Shown here piece by piece: positions 39,345-52,200 of a DNA stretch of 64,000 bases; the first letter of the stretch is position 1, and each line of letters opens with the position of its first letter. The stretch is from Crotophaga sulcirostris. Lineage: Eukaryota > Chordata > Aves > Cuculiformes > Crotophagidae. Location: contig VYZB01000172.1 of NCBI GenBank assembly GCA_013397455.1, positions 1,694,273-1,758,272 on the forward strand, in the 5' to 3' direction. Below the pieces are notes generated by a model, which was not told the DNA's origin, did not search any database, and saw only the letters and a list, made by a program, of their open reading frames with translations. A program made the translations under genes and the position numbers.

Positions 39345-39865
39345 TTCAAGCTCATGAATGGACCATCCCAGCAAGAAGGAAACCTAGGAAAGACAGCAGG
39401 AGACTTGAACGGATGAAAAAGGAGCTCCTCACTAAACTAAAATCCAAAAAGTAGAGAGGTGGAAACAGGGCCAGGTGACCCAGGAGGAAAGCAGAGCCAG
39501 GGTCTAAGCATGCAGGGATGAGATTAGGAATTTGGTGAGGGATGGAACAGGTAACAAGAAGAAATTCTACAAGCAGAAGCCCTGGTGAAGAAGGACACAG
39601 AAAAGGCTGAAGTTCTTGACACCTTCTTGTCCTCAGTCTTTACTGGTGAGCCCTGCCTTCAGGAATCCCAGGCCCTGAGACCAGAGGGAAAGCCTGGTCC
39701 AATGAAGATTTACCATCGGTGGACCAAGATCAAGTTAGGAAACCCTTAAAATAAACTGGGCAATAATAAAATAAAGAAGTCCATGGACCCTGATGGGATG
39801 AACCCACGAGTGCTGAGGGAGCTGTTTGATGTCACTTGCAAGACCAATTCTGATAATCTCTGAAA
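39345..39865 (+). mobile_element. CR1 LINE fragment, linker between endonuclease and RT
   Basis: The segment matches the middle of CR1 ORF2. A basic stretch near 39400-39450 is followed by LDTFLSSVFT-like coding near 39615-39645. At about 39780-39820 comes the diagnostic CCTGATGGGATGAACCCACG block (PDGMNPRVLREL). It stops before the RT core and has no 3' end, so it is truncated at both sides. It lies 1.5 kb downstream of the 3'-end fragment at 36705-37861 in the same orientation. Confidence 0.85.
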
Positions 39866-42800
39866 GATCATTACTAACTCATTCACTGATACAAGCACAA
39901 GACAAAAAGGTCTACCTATTTTTGCAGCTAGTTTAGCTTTCTAATGACATACCCACTGTTCTTTCATACAGACACAGTGCTTAAAAGCTTTAATAACCTG
40001 ACAGCAGCCAGACTTGATTACAACTCTTTTCATTGTGTTATAAAATCCAGCCTCTTTAAAAAGCAAGCAAAGTTTCTACACAGCTGATCACGAACCAGAA
40101 TTCCTGTTGTATATGAAATTCCAATATATTAAAAAGTAATTTGATTTGAATGGCAAATATAAAGTGAGGGAATTCCTGTGAAGTGAAAATTTAAAAGGAA
40201 AACACCACACAATTCATATCCATGAAAAAGCATCTTCTCAATAATTTCTAAACAGGTGTTAATGAAGCGGTTGCCAGGGTTGCTGAAGAGGCTGCACTCA
40301 CTGGTGTAATAAGTGTCTTTCCATCACCAGTAACATTCAGAGTGACAAAAATCAAAAATTCACCACATTGGTTTGATCCGATTCCTGTAAATTGCTAAAG
40401 TCAGTAAAAAAAATATCGCACTAATTGCACTTTGACAGCATTTAACAAGATATATGAAACCCAGGACCTGGGTTTTACTTGCACCACCTCACCAAAACCA
40501 AGTTGAGGTTTGTTATTCATATATTCAGTTACTGAAATAAATAATAAAGTATTCAAAGTATTGTGATATCTTGGTATTGAGCAGGCTCAATTATGGTGTG
40601 AATAACGGATTAAGTTGCCACATTTATTTGGAGAAGGGTGTTACAGTTTACCTGCAACATAAAAGTAGAGTATGGCAAATCCAAAGATTTCTGCTACTGC
40701 AAGTCAAGTCACACTGAGATATAAGAAGTTAAAATGTCTGAAAAGAAAGTGAGAAATACAGCCACAACAAATCCTCTGAAAAGTCTCTGGAGTCCGGGCA
40801 AGGGGGAGCTGAATCTCAACACTTCTCACTGCTTAAAAGCACTGTCAGTTGCTGCCATCAGACACCGCTAACTGAGGCTGGTGCTACACTCAGCAGCCTC
40901 TACTTGGGCACGCCCTTCAAGGTCCTTACAAAATTTAAATTTTTTATTCCAACACCAGTAGCTGATGCTCACAGAAAACTGACAAAATCCACTGATCTAT
41001 CCACTGATGACAGACTGCTGATGCACATCTCCAAAATCTCTTCCCAATAAAGAACCACATGCACACAAACCAACACAGAGGGCTCATATACATGACAGTT
41101 GATGCTTACTCCCATTCTTTTTCCCAAACAAGCACCCTTCAACCTCAGAAATACACAGGACCCACACAATTATAACAGCCTGATGGTCCATATGCTTTAT
41201 GCCACTCCTATCTAACCTTTCACAAACATCTATAGATCCAACTCAGGTATCCCAGATTATATCCATTCCCTTTTAAGAATCAAGAGAAAGCAAGCGAGGA
41301 GACAGAAGTTGCTACTGTTCAACCAGCTCTTCTGGGGCCAAGTAAGACCTGTAGCAACTATGAGAACGCTTCTTGGCAGGTCACTAGAGTTGAAAAAGTT
41401 GGTTTAAGGAATTCATAGCAGCACTTTTGTCAGACATAGTCACATACCATCCTTCCCTGCTCCTGTTTTGTTGGTTTTTTGCTTGTTCGTTTGTTTTGTA
41501 AAAGTATGCAGTGTTATACATCCTTCTAGGTAGAAGGAAAGTTGCACTGATGTTGCCCACCTTTTAATTTTCTTCCCCTTGGCCTAAAAGGCCTTGGGTC
41601 CCTTTTAACTATGAGCCCAGGAGAAGTTTGTACAAATTGCTCCTCATTCTCTTCTGACACAAATATAAGTCACAAAGAATGAAAAGGTAGTCAAAGACTG
41701 TTAACAGGGGGAGAATGGGAAGCAGTTTTTAAGTGGCTCCTCCATCCCATGTTGTAAAGCAGACATGGATGCTTTCTTTAAATCTCAAGGTATTAACACT
41801 GCTTCATAGCCATCCTGCCAGTTTCATTAACTGCACTTCTATTCCAATCATTTCATAAGCAGACTGTACTTATAATCTGGCTATTTATCCTAATGTTTGA
41901 TGTTTCTGACTCACATAAATACATTATGTTTGAATGCAGAGAAGTACTTTGCATGACAAATTTGAGATTTCTGCTGGAAACATTTGACTGAAATTTATTT
42001 TTGCTATCCATAGAGAATAAGCCTCTACATTATTTGATTGTTATTCACATTTTGGTAATCACATTACGAACCTCTACTAAGAAATGAAATGGCAATGTGC
42101 CTTTTTTCCCCTCTAAGAGCAAAACTCTCCCTCCCTCTCCCAAAAGCACAGACCTTGAAAAAGCATTAGAAAATTAAAAAGCCAACAGAAATAAAATGAT
42201 GTATCTACATTTGAATATTCATTAAAACATGACATCACTTAGTGACTGCTCACCATTTGGATGATGCATGGTGCTCAGGCAAGCTTAATGCAACAACGGG
42301 AATTCAGCCTTGTTTTTATGGGATGGGTGTATACTTTAATGGAGAGATTCCTAATGGTGCCCAGCTGTCCTAATTGCATTAATATTGTTAGGCCATGAAC
42401 CACTTTACATCAGTTGATGATCAGAATTTATGTTGTAAATAAGACGACAGAGAAATAGTTACTGATTTAATTTTTGGGCTTTATTCGTATCTGTCTTGAT
42501 ATTCCTCATTCTATCCAGCAGCTGCTCCACCTATAATGCTTTATACTAAACACCATATACCCTGATTTGTCTGCTGGAGTTATTTGCCCCTGGCATTGTT
42601 TGCCCTTTGTTTCTATGTTGTTATACTCTTCTGTCCCAGAGACTTCCTCTAGCACTGGCAGAAGATTTACCATACTTACCATACATCTCATTCTGTACAG
42701 CTATTATCAAATACCACAAGCACAAGAAAGGATGGCATAAAAAATATCTTTGGGCTACTAAAAACCATGAGTCAAATTAATCTCTTGTTTCACCTCACAA

Positions 42801-42942
42801 ATCCCAGCGATCTGTTAATTGTGTCCCCTACTGCTTTTAGATTTTATGAGCATCAAATTACAGCAAGTTTTTTTTTCCTCTGGAAATTGCTGAAAAAAAA
42901 ACCAAAAATACTACTGAACAAAAAAATGCTGTCTCTACTTTT

Positions 42943-42976
42943 ACCCTTTTTTACCCTTTACCCTTTTTTACCCTTT
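42943..42976. repeat. Two copies of a 17-base ACCC/T-run repeat
   Basis: The unit ACCCTTTTTTACCCTTT occurs twice in tandem. It resembles but is not the vertebrate telomere repeat (CCCTAA). Confidence 0.85.
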
Positions 42977-43429
42977 ACAGCTTTCTAATCTGAATATCTG
43001 ATGTATTTTCTGCCCCCTAACCATTTGGCAGCACTTGAGAATCTCCTTTGCTTCATTATATTGTCCCAAAACTCGTATTAATCGCATTTGCACCAACTAG
43101 CTGTAGGAACCCCTCCTTTTCTTTATTGGGAAAAGATATGAACACAAAATCATGGTGGAAATGGAAACCCAAGAAAACACACAGCCTGCACCCCATGCAC
43201 AGCTGCTCCATTGAAGCAGTTGTGCCTGTGCGCAGAGTGCAAAGAGGAGGTTTTTGGACTGCTCAACACCTTTCCCAGATGTGACCCAATACCTCAGGCT
43301 CAGACCCATCACAAGGCAGCATGTGGCAGATACGGGCCCTCACAAGACATCATCTCCCTGTCATGTCTCACAAACCAGAACAGAAACAAGGGGGAAAATT
43401 TTATTTTTTTTAATTATACAAATAAATTA

Positions 43430-43513
43430 GTGGGGTGTTAGTGTTGGGTTATAGCTTGGACTCTATGATCTCAAAGGTCCTTTCCAACCTTGTAATACTG
43501 CGATACTGTAATG
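43430..43513 (+). mobile_element. CR1 LINE, short 3' terminal fragment
   Basis: Only the last roughly 85 bases are present: GTGTTAGTGTTGGGTTATAG, then a CTCAAAGGTCCTTTCCAACC block and a terminus of AATACTGCGATACTGTAATG. The terminus differs from the ATTCTATGATT type and matches the copy at 63704-64000. Confidence 0.88.
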
Positions 43514-46500
43514 CAAATATTTATTTTAGCCACGAACTCAACACAGACCTGGCAAACCCAACTCACTAAATATAATATCTCATCATGAGATCTATGCAAG
43601 TAGCTCCCATGTAATGTTGCCCTGCAAATGGGCTTGCATTGTAAGTATTTTAGCATATCACATTCTTTTTTCCCATTCCATAAGTTTCTGTGCTTGGATG
43701 CAGCCACTGAACCAATCATCTCATACTCTGATTAGCTGGTGACAGATGCTCCTCCCCAGCTCTATTAAACCACAACTCAGGAAGTCAGCCATATACCCTT
43801 CTTGCAACCCTTTATGCTACACATACACTTACAGTGTATGATTCAAGAATGTTCATGTTGGAAAGCGAAATAATTTGGAGGCCTATCAAAACCAAGACTT
43901 TGAAAACCATCCATTATATCTTACCTCGTTGGAGTGTAAAAGATAAAGCACAGTTGCAAATCACACATAATAGTGTTAGCTATATAGAAATGCTATTTGA
44001 TAGGAGCAAAAATCTCAGAACATAATGAAAAAGTTATGGTTGGTCTAGAAAAATTCTGAAGTTGCACCAAATCCTGCACCTCTTAATGAAAATAATTGTT
44101 CAAGTAATGGGGAGGCTGGTTCAACCTTTTTCTTTTTCAGTGTATGATGCATGCACAGAGCTGCCTAGCTTGCTTAACTGATACTTCTTGAAAAGGGTAA
44201 AAATTCCTTATGGATTAGTTATCAATGTAATGTCCACTAGTCATGAAGTGCATATTACTGCTAAAGATAGATAAGTCGCTTAATAATTTAATGAGTGATT
44301 AATAGAAACATGTCAACCCATTTAACTGGGGAATTATTATCTTCGTATTATGTTTCTCACAATTAAACTAGCACAAACCAAACATCCACACGAATTACAC
44401 ATATCAAGAAAAAGATATTCTTGAGTTTGAACTTCATTGTTTTCCTTAATAATTGGATGTACCCAGCAGTTCAACTGCCCAGATCACCAGTGCATGTTGG
44501 TTGGCTCAAGGTCCCCTCATTGATCTTTTGCACGCATGGTAAATTAGTCAGCACGACAGCAGCTTGCAGACCCCAAATCCTTTTAATGCTTTTGTTCTTA
44601 TTGAATCAAGTGGCATAGGAACAATTTAATTGTCCTGCAGTTTCTTTTCCTGTTTTCATCCCCTTTTCTTGAGCACTGGTTTAATTCCCCTAGTGACTTG
44701 CTTCTAAGAATAGCCATGGCCCTGTGGAACAGCAGGAATAGGAAGCACCATGGGAATGCTTTAAACAGAGCAAACACTGCAAAACCAAACACATAAGGGA
44801 AAACACACATATTGTGTTCTGCTAAGAAGGGTTTTAAGTCCACACAACCACTTCTTTTTTTTTTTTGTATTTAATAAGCAGAGACAGATCCCTGGAGGAT
44901 GCCATCAATCATCTTAGTCTTTGTTCAGGTGAGCGCCCTTTTGTGCTCCTGCTCATTGCCAAGCTCCAATTCTGTGGATGTATTTGTGTGATGAGGTAAT
45001 CAGGGTTGCACTACATATTTTGGATTATAAGAAATAACTGATTTGCAGGGTGGCACTTCAGTATTTTCCACATTATTCTCTAAGATAGTCCATGCAGCTT
45101 CTGTTCTCCACTCAGATCATATAAATATAAAATTATGGGAGGTTTTATGTCTCAGATATCTTTGGACAAGACATGCTTTTTACGTTATATTGATATGAAA
45201 TTCAAGCCTCTGCTTAGCAGCTTCTGTTGGATAACACAACACACTGGCTATTGAAGAGGCTATAAGCCAGAAGTGGCAAACTCTGTAACTGTCACCCATA
45301 CCCCTAACAGTGATTGTGAATTCAAGCATTCAGCCACAGCATTTCATGATTTTTATTTATGGAGGCAGAGGTAGATGAAACTTAGATCAGTAGACTGCAC
45401 TGCCAACTGCCACAGCTCAGAAATAGGTACACTGACCGCTCAGCCTCCAGGCATCAACTCTAGCCAAGATTCAGGGTGGATGTCTGGAGACAGAAATCTC
45501 TTTCTCACTTAATCAACTGTGACTGTGAATTAGCAGATCTTGAGAATCAGGGCGTAAGTGAAATCTGAGTTTCATGTCCCTCTACAAGATCATCTTATTT
45601 ATCTCTAAATGAAACCAAAAAGTAGATATTCTCATACAAAATCAATAAAGACAGTGAAATTACAACAAAAAATGCAATGATACTTCTTTTAAATAAAATC
45701 AGGTTGAAAAAATGGTGAAAACACCTCCACAAACAGAGATGACCTTAGTTTCCCAAAACTAACATCAAAAGAAAAAGTGCCACTAAAGCAAAGAGGCAAA
45801 AGGGGGAAATAAATGTAAGAAATTAAAAAGAGGTGCCTGGACACACTCTGAAAAGGCAGTGGCCTGTTGCTTTCAATCACCCATATAATATAAGTTTTGG
45901 TATACTTCAAGAAAGCAACTTCCTCACACTTGGGTCCATGCTCTCTACTAGTTAGAAGCAAAGTTTCACAGTTTAACATACAGTCACAAGAAGGGAAAAT
46001 AAACTATTGTTGCGATTATAGGATCTATAGTGAAAAAGAAACTTTTCAAAACAGACATCCTCCTCTGTCCCAAAACAGTCTCAAACACAATATAACTGTG
46101 AGCAACCAACCTACCCTGTCATCTGCTCACTCATCTAGAAACAATTTGTTCCAATTTTCCTTTATACAGTATGGAAAGAAAATCATACTGCTCTAAAGTG
46201 TTGCAAAAATTCATAACCCATTAGGGGTCTGTACTCAGAACATATTTCTCCACCCCACCTATCAACAGCAGCTTTTCAAACAGCATCTCTAGGATCTTGA
46301 TCAAAGATTTACAGGCAAATGATGTCAACTATCACAACTCCACTAACATCAATAAACAATGACAGTTTATACTAGGTGAAGACTCCCCACAGGATCATGA
46401 ATATCAGTTGCCTTACACAGTGCTGTAATTATTTAGGTCATTAGAAAAAGGGTGCAGTATGTGCAATGTTAGAAGTATGGCATTTTCACTTTATTTTACA

Positions 46501-49185
46501 CTGACTTGGAATATCATACCTGAAATACAGAATTGTGCTGCTAGACACTCACGAGTGAATCTCTTTTTCATCCTAGGATATTTTGCCACTGTGGTAATGA
46601 TATCAAAATCCAAAAAACAAAGGAGATTTACACCAACTCTTGTGACAACAGCTTAAACTAGTTTGTTGGTGAAATAACTACATACATCTGAGCAGATCTT
46701 CTGTCAACATCGCTCTACTGTAAAAAATGACAGTCCTCTGACTGATAAAGTTAAGCTGAGAAAATTCATGTCAGTGATCTTATCTCTCTAAATCCCTGTG
46801 ATTTGTACTATTGATAATAAAATTCATTGAAATTAGAAATCTGCTCATCCAGACCTTATTTTAAGAGGATTTTTTTTTTCATGGACAGGATAACCCAAGA
46901 AGTTTTTATCACATCTCTGTACCTTCAATTTATAAAGCTAAATGTATCTTTTATTCAAACACTATCTTACAGCAGATTTTTTCCTGCTTAGGATCATTTT
47001 TTGTTGATATCTGGGAAAATACCATTGACATTAGCCTATTACTTAAAAAATTAATTGATTTTTTACGGCTGCCTTAAAATCTTATGAAACATTCAGTAGG
47101 AAGGTAGCCAAAGTTCAAGCTGTTTTGGAAGTTTATACTTTGAAGGAGAAACTAGGAAGAAATGTTAGTGTCCTGGGGTTTCCATTAATAATGTGAATAA
47201 AATACAAAGAGTAGAAATCCTTGGTCAAAACAATAATATAATAGAAATTTTAACATCAACTTGAGAAAACACACTCATGTTACAAGACCACAAGTAACAA
47301 TCAAGTTAAATGAACCCATTTCAAAACTTTGTATTAAATGCAGTATAGTGGACCATAATTTGTAAGATGCATCAACGACATACTTGCAAACTATTTAAAG
47401 AAAAAGATAAAAGGAAAAAACGAAAGGTGAAAGGAGGGAGGGAGAAAGGAGAAGCAGAAATAAAACTTACGGAAAAAAATGTCCAGCTGTCATGAAACTG
47501 CATCGTTTACAATTAGAGCAGCTCACAAGTGGAGATCCTTTGCCCAATGAAGTCTTTTCATAGAAATTAGGAAATGGATGAAAATGAGGGAATAGAAGAT
47601 ATGATATGGGTAAGCAGATGTGTGGATCTAAAGTCTGGACTTTGGCTGAGGTGCACACATAGACCTGAAAGCATAACAAACCTGAAATGGCTATTGCAAA
47701 TGCATATAAACCTAGAGTGAAATAAAATGAATACTTTCAGAAATGGAGCACATGAACTGATCAAAATAGGTTCAGTGAACATTTACTTAAGAGTACTGAC
47801 ATTTTACTTGAGTGAAGCTGATCTGCAAAATTTCACTGCTATAGCAGGCCTCTTACAAGAGGGACTCATCTCTTTTAAAATTATTTTACTGTCCCTTGAA
47901 AAACGAAATTAGAAAACAGGTGGTTTTTTAAAATATATTTTACCTGTAGCAATTGTGAGAAAAATATGCCCATTTCAACTAGGTGAATGAGATGTTCCTT
48001 AGTGTCTTGAAACCACAGGTTACCAAAAAATTCAAAGACTGATTTTTAAATATTTAATTACCATTTGTTGGGGAGATTTAAACATCTGTGTTCTTTCAGT
48101 TCTGGTCTTTCACCTCCTCAAAGCTATGCCCACCCCAAGGTACGTGGGTGTCTCCAGGGAGGGCAGTGAGGCTGGACCAGAGAAAAAGAGGCAGGGCTGC
48201 TGGGTAGACTCCCAAGGGCTCCTCCAGGGCCTGAGCTCAGGGGGACCTTGCTGGTATCTCTGTCTATGCGAGTGCCAGACATTTGCTCATTCCATCACTG
48301 ACTGACTCTTAAGTGTTTAAACTGCAACGAGAGCAGCTAGTGCACAAGTGTTGAAAACTTGTGGAACAGCTCTTTTTAGAGCCATTAAAAACTCAGAAAA
48401 GGTGACAGCTGACACGGATGTTTATTGAAAAAATAAACTTCAAGTGGGGAGCAAGCATTAGACATAAAACCGGTCGCTGCAGGTGGAATAGCTCTTCTGA
48501 TTATATCCTGCAATTCCTATTCTATATTGACTAAAACAAAATAAGTGGAGACTAACTAGGATTATTATGTGATTTGCAATTAGTCCTGTTCATCTACAAT
48601 GGATCATTAACTCCTTTATTCTCTTCTTTTCTAATATGCATACCTTCTCTAAAAGTAGTGCAGTGATTCAACAGGAAGTAACCTTAGCAAGAAAATAGGA
48701 AAATTTTATTTTGCCTTTATTAATTGTGTATCTGTTGATATACTACTTCATGCTTCTTCCTAAATAACAGACTTAATGCTCCAGTACATCTAAAAGCTGT
48801 GAAGTACTTATTTCTATATTAACAGGTCTCCCTTCAGAGATGTACGAGATGTCATTGTAGGACCTCAGGAAGAGAATGCTAGTTAATAGTTTGCCAGTAG
48901 ATGTCTCTGCCAAACACACTGAGGGGAACATAGTAAGTTTGAAACAGCAAAATGCAAGTGGCAGTTTACATCCTTCAGCTGAGGAGTAGGGGTAAAACCA
49001 ACCAGGTTACTAGTAATTTCTGCAGACTATTCTTACATAGTCACAACAGAAATGGGTTTCACTTAAAAAATAATGACTCCTGAGTTAATTAAATACTAAT
49101 TTTTTTCTCCTGATATTATCTCACTAAGAAAATTCATGAAAGGCTAACTTTATGTATATTCCTAACAAATTATGAATGTAGACTC

Positions 49186-49208
49186 GGGGGGGGGGGAGAG
49201 GGGGGCGG
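49186..49208 (+). repeat. G-run (possible G-quadruplex)
   Basis: Eleven consecutive G are followed by AGA, six G, C and GG. The G-rich strand is plus, which is the non-template strand for transcription opposite to MOCOS and the template strand for MOCOS itself. It is a striking outlier in an AT-rich region. Confidence 0.8.
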
Positions 49209-52200
49209 AATTTTTTTGCATTTAAATTCTAGCTTCTGTGAAAACAAGCAGTCCATTCCTACTTCCAACAGAGAACTCCCTTTACTTAACATTTCTCCTC
49301 AAACCAAAAAAAACCACAAACATTATGTTGAAGAATAAATTTTAGTTTTAGGCTGAAATAGCACAGTACATAGTAGAATAATTATGCCCCTGATGGATAT
49401 CATTCAGAGGTTCTTATATTTTCTTTACATCTATATGTTATTTGGCAATGGTCTTATTTGCAAAAGAACAGCTTCTAAGCAAAGAAACTAATATTAGTTT
49501 TGCATAATTGGCACTTGCCGTTTAACATACAGCGTGATTTTCTGATTAATAATGAAAAAAGGATCTCAAAAGGCTCAGATCAGCTGGAAAAGCATCTACT
49601 TAAAAAACACACACGTAATTAGGAGAGGACGTCAAACAGACTTGATTACATATTTCATGGGTATGTGTCAAAGAGTATAAAGTATTTGACTTAACCCCAG
49701 GGTGACTTCAAGAGGATTTACTCTATCTAGTGTTTGTGATTAGCACCATATAATCTGGATCTGCTGAACAAGTAGAGTTTTACACAATATGCAAATACCC
49801 TTTCGCTTTAATTTAGCCCCTTTGGATTTAGCATAAAATCTCTGTGTTGCATGAAGGGCTGAAACAGCTGGATCCAGTTAGCTAGGAAATTAGAACTGTA
49901 ATAAATGAAATAAGGTAATCCTTACCATGGTAGCCAGCACACACTAGAACAGGACCCTGAGAGCTGTTGAAGTATGGCTGAAGTGCACGCCCCTAATGCC
50001 AGCCAGACCTTTTTCCGCAAACGCCAAAATGCTGATCTGTTCTCTAATCACAGTATGCTCTAGTTTTTCATATCACTAAATTCATTTCACCGCTCTGTCA
50101 AGGTTCATTTTCCAGGTGCATGTTGGTAAGAAAATGGTTCACGTATCAGTCAAGAAAATTAATATCCACAAGGTAACATTTTACTTCCTTGCTAGTATAT
50201 CAAGATATGGCAAAAATTAATTAGCAACATATTACACTGTTTAAAATGTAATGGGATCAATTTATGCATAATTTTATTTTCCATTTCCCTTTTAACTCTG
50301 TTTTTTAGGTGGAACTATACAGAGATAATTCTTGAGTATTTCTTACACGGGTTCTAAGAATACAACTGCAAATGATTTTTATTTCTCAGGTATTCTCAGG
50401 ATAACAAGAATCCTAATGTAATCAATCAATTTAGATAGTCTTTGGAAGGCCTGCACCCAAGTAAAAAAGCCCTCACTTACGTTCTCTTTTGAAATCTGTG
50501 GTTCTACAGGACTTTATAGGTGCTCTAATTCTTATCAATGACAACTTTGTAGTGAAAATGACAGTTCTTTCAGATCCTAACTACATATAACACAGAAAAT
50601 GATCTAGGGAGAAAGATATTACAGACAGAAAGCACTTCAAGATATCCTTTAGCTATACATAGGCGATGCTGCACTGGTCTTGGAACCACAGGATCAGGGT
50701 TTCATTACTCTTGACTGCTGTTAATATACCCACAGACTTTACTGAAGAGCTTGGTCTTACATCCGTTCTCTCTTGATGTAAGCTACAACAGTTTCTCCCA
50801 TCTGGTTTATTGAAAGCGACATATTTCACAACACTATGTCAGGCAGAACTGGGAACAGATTCTGCACCTAAGGCAAAAAAAAAGGTAGGCCCCATTCATT
50901 AATTTAAATTTGCCCTCCAAATATATTGCATGTGCTTGGCAGTACTTTCAGACAGTTGCACAAGAGTGCCTCACCTCCTTGCTCATTTTGTAATACTGAT
51001 TCTTTAATTGTTTTAACTCTATCTAGAATCATTAGCAAACATGCTCAGTAGAGCATGTCTTTACTAATAAATTAACCACAGTACTAACAACAGCTTCTTT
51101 TGATGCCTAACAACCAACTGAGCTTTCTTTCCTCCTAATCCACTTTAAACAGTCATTTGAAAATGGAAATGATCACAGACTTCTGAAGTCAGTTGTACAT
51201 ACACACTCTTTACATAAGACATATTTTTGACTGGGACATTCTCACCCTGGAGATAGGAATATTTTTGCCTTTGCAAGATAGTTTGTCTGCTGTCAGACTG
51301 TGAGCCTTTGCCTCTCAGCAAAAGCAACATCTACCTGAATAAGCTTGGATTTGAAGCATGAAATATATGTTGTAAATCAGAAATCACTCATATAGTAATA
51401 GACAGATGAAGGTTTCCCAAATAGAAAATCTCATGCTGAGCCTTCACGCTCCTCAGGGTTCTTCCAGCACATTCCCCGATTTGCTTTACTGGTTTATTTC
51501 AACCACAAGAAATGTAGAACCTGCCTGCCCAACACAAACCACAGACCTAAGGGAAGGTAAAAAACATAAAACACTACTTCCACCTCAACTAATCTGACAG
51601 TTCAGATTTCTAGTCCCAAAGGGATCATTAGCAGGAAAGTTTTGTAAAAGCAATGTCCTACACTACACTAACATCTACGCTGCCTTAGTAGACAATGAGA
51701 AGAACTGATATTTCTGGCTGTAACTCCTCTCATCCTAAATTTAAAAAAAATATCAGAAAGATCAAGCTGGTGAAGTACTGTCTGGTCCACTGATTGCAAT
51801 GGGAACCTAAACGGTCACTTTAGATGTAGGTGCTGACAGCAACATAAGACAAATCCTACGCAGAGATCAAACACAGATCTGGAAACACATTTAGTTGCCT
51901 ACCTCCCTGCTCCCCTGAAGGTGAATATCTACGTGACTTAGTAACAGTCAAATGAATTTTGTTGCCAACAATCAAGTCTCTAAATACTCAATACTTGTGA
52001 CTAATCTCTTCTTTATCTAGGGACTAAACTAGACACATGAAGAAAGATGGAAGAGGAAAGGTTGGCACAGGCCACACTAACTGTCATACAAGAGACTCTT
52101 CTGCTGCCAACAGAGTAGGGCTGAGGCTTCCTGGGTGAGAAAAACAAGATCAGATCAGACTACAGCATCTTTTCCCATGGAAACACATAAAGCCCCCCGA

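Noticed and set aside
42932..42980. Interstitial telomere repeat
   Set aside because: The unit is ACCC with T-runs, not CCCTAA/TTAGGG.
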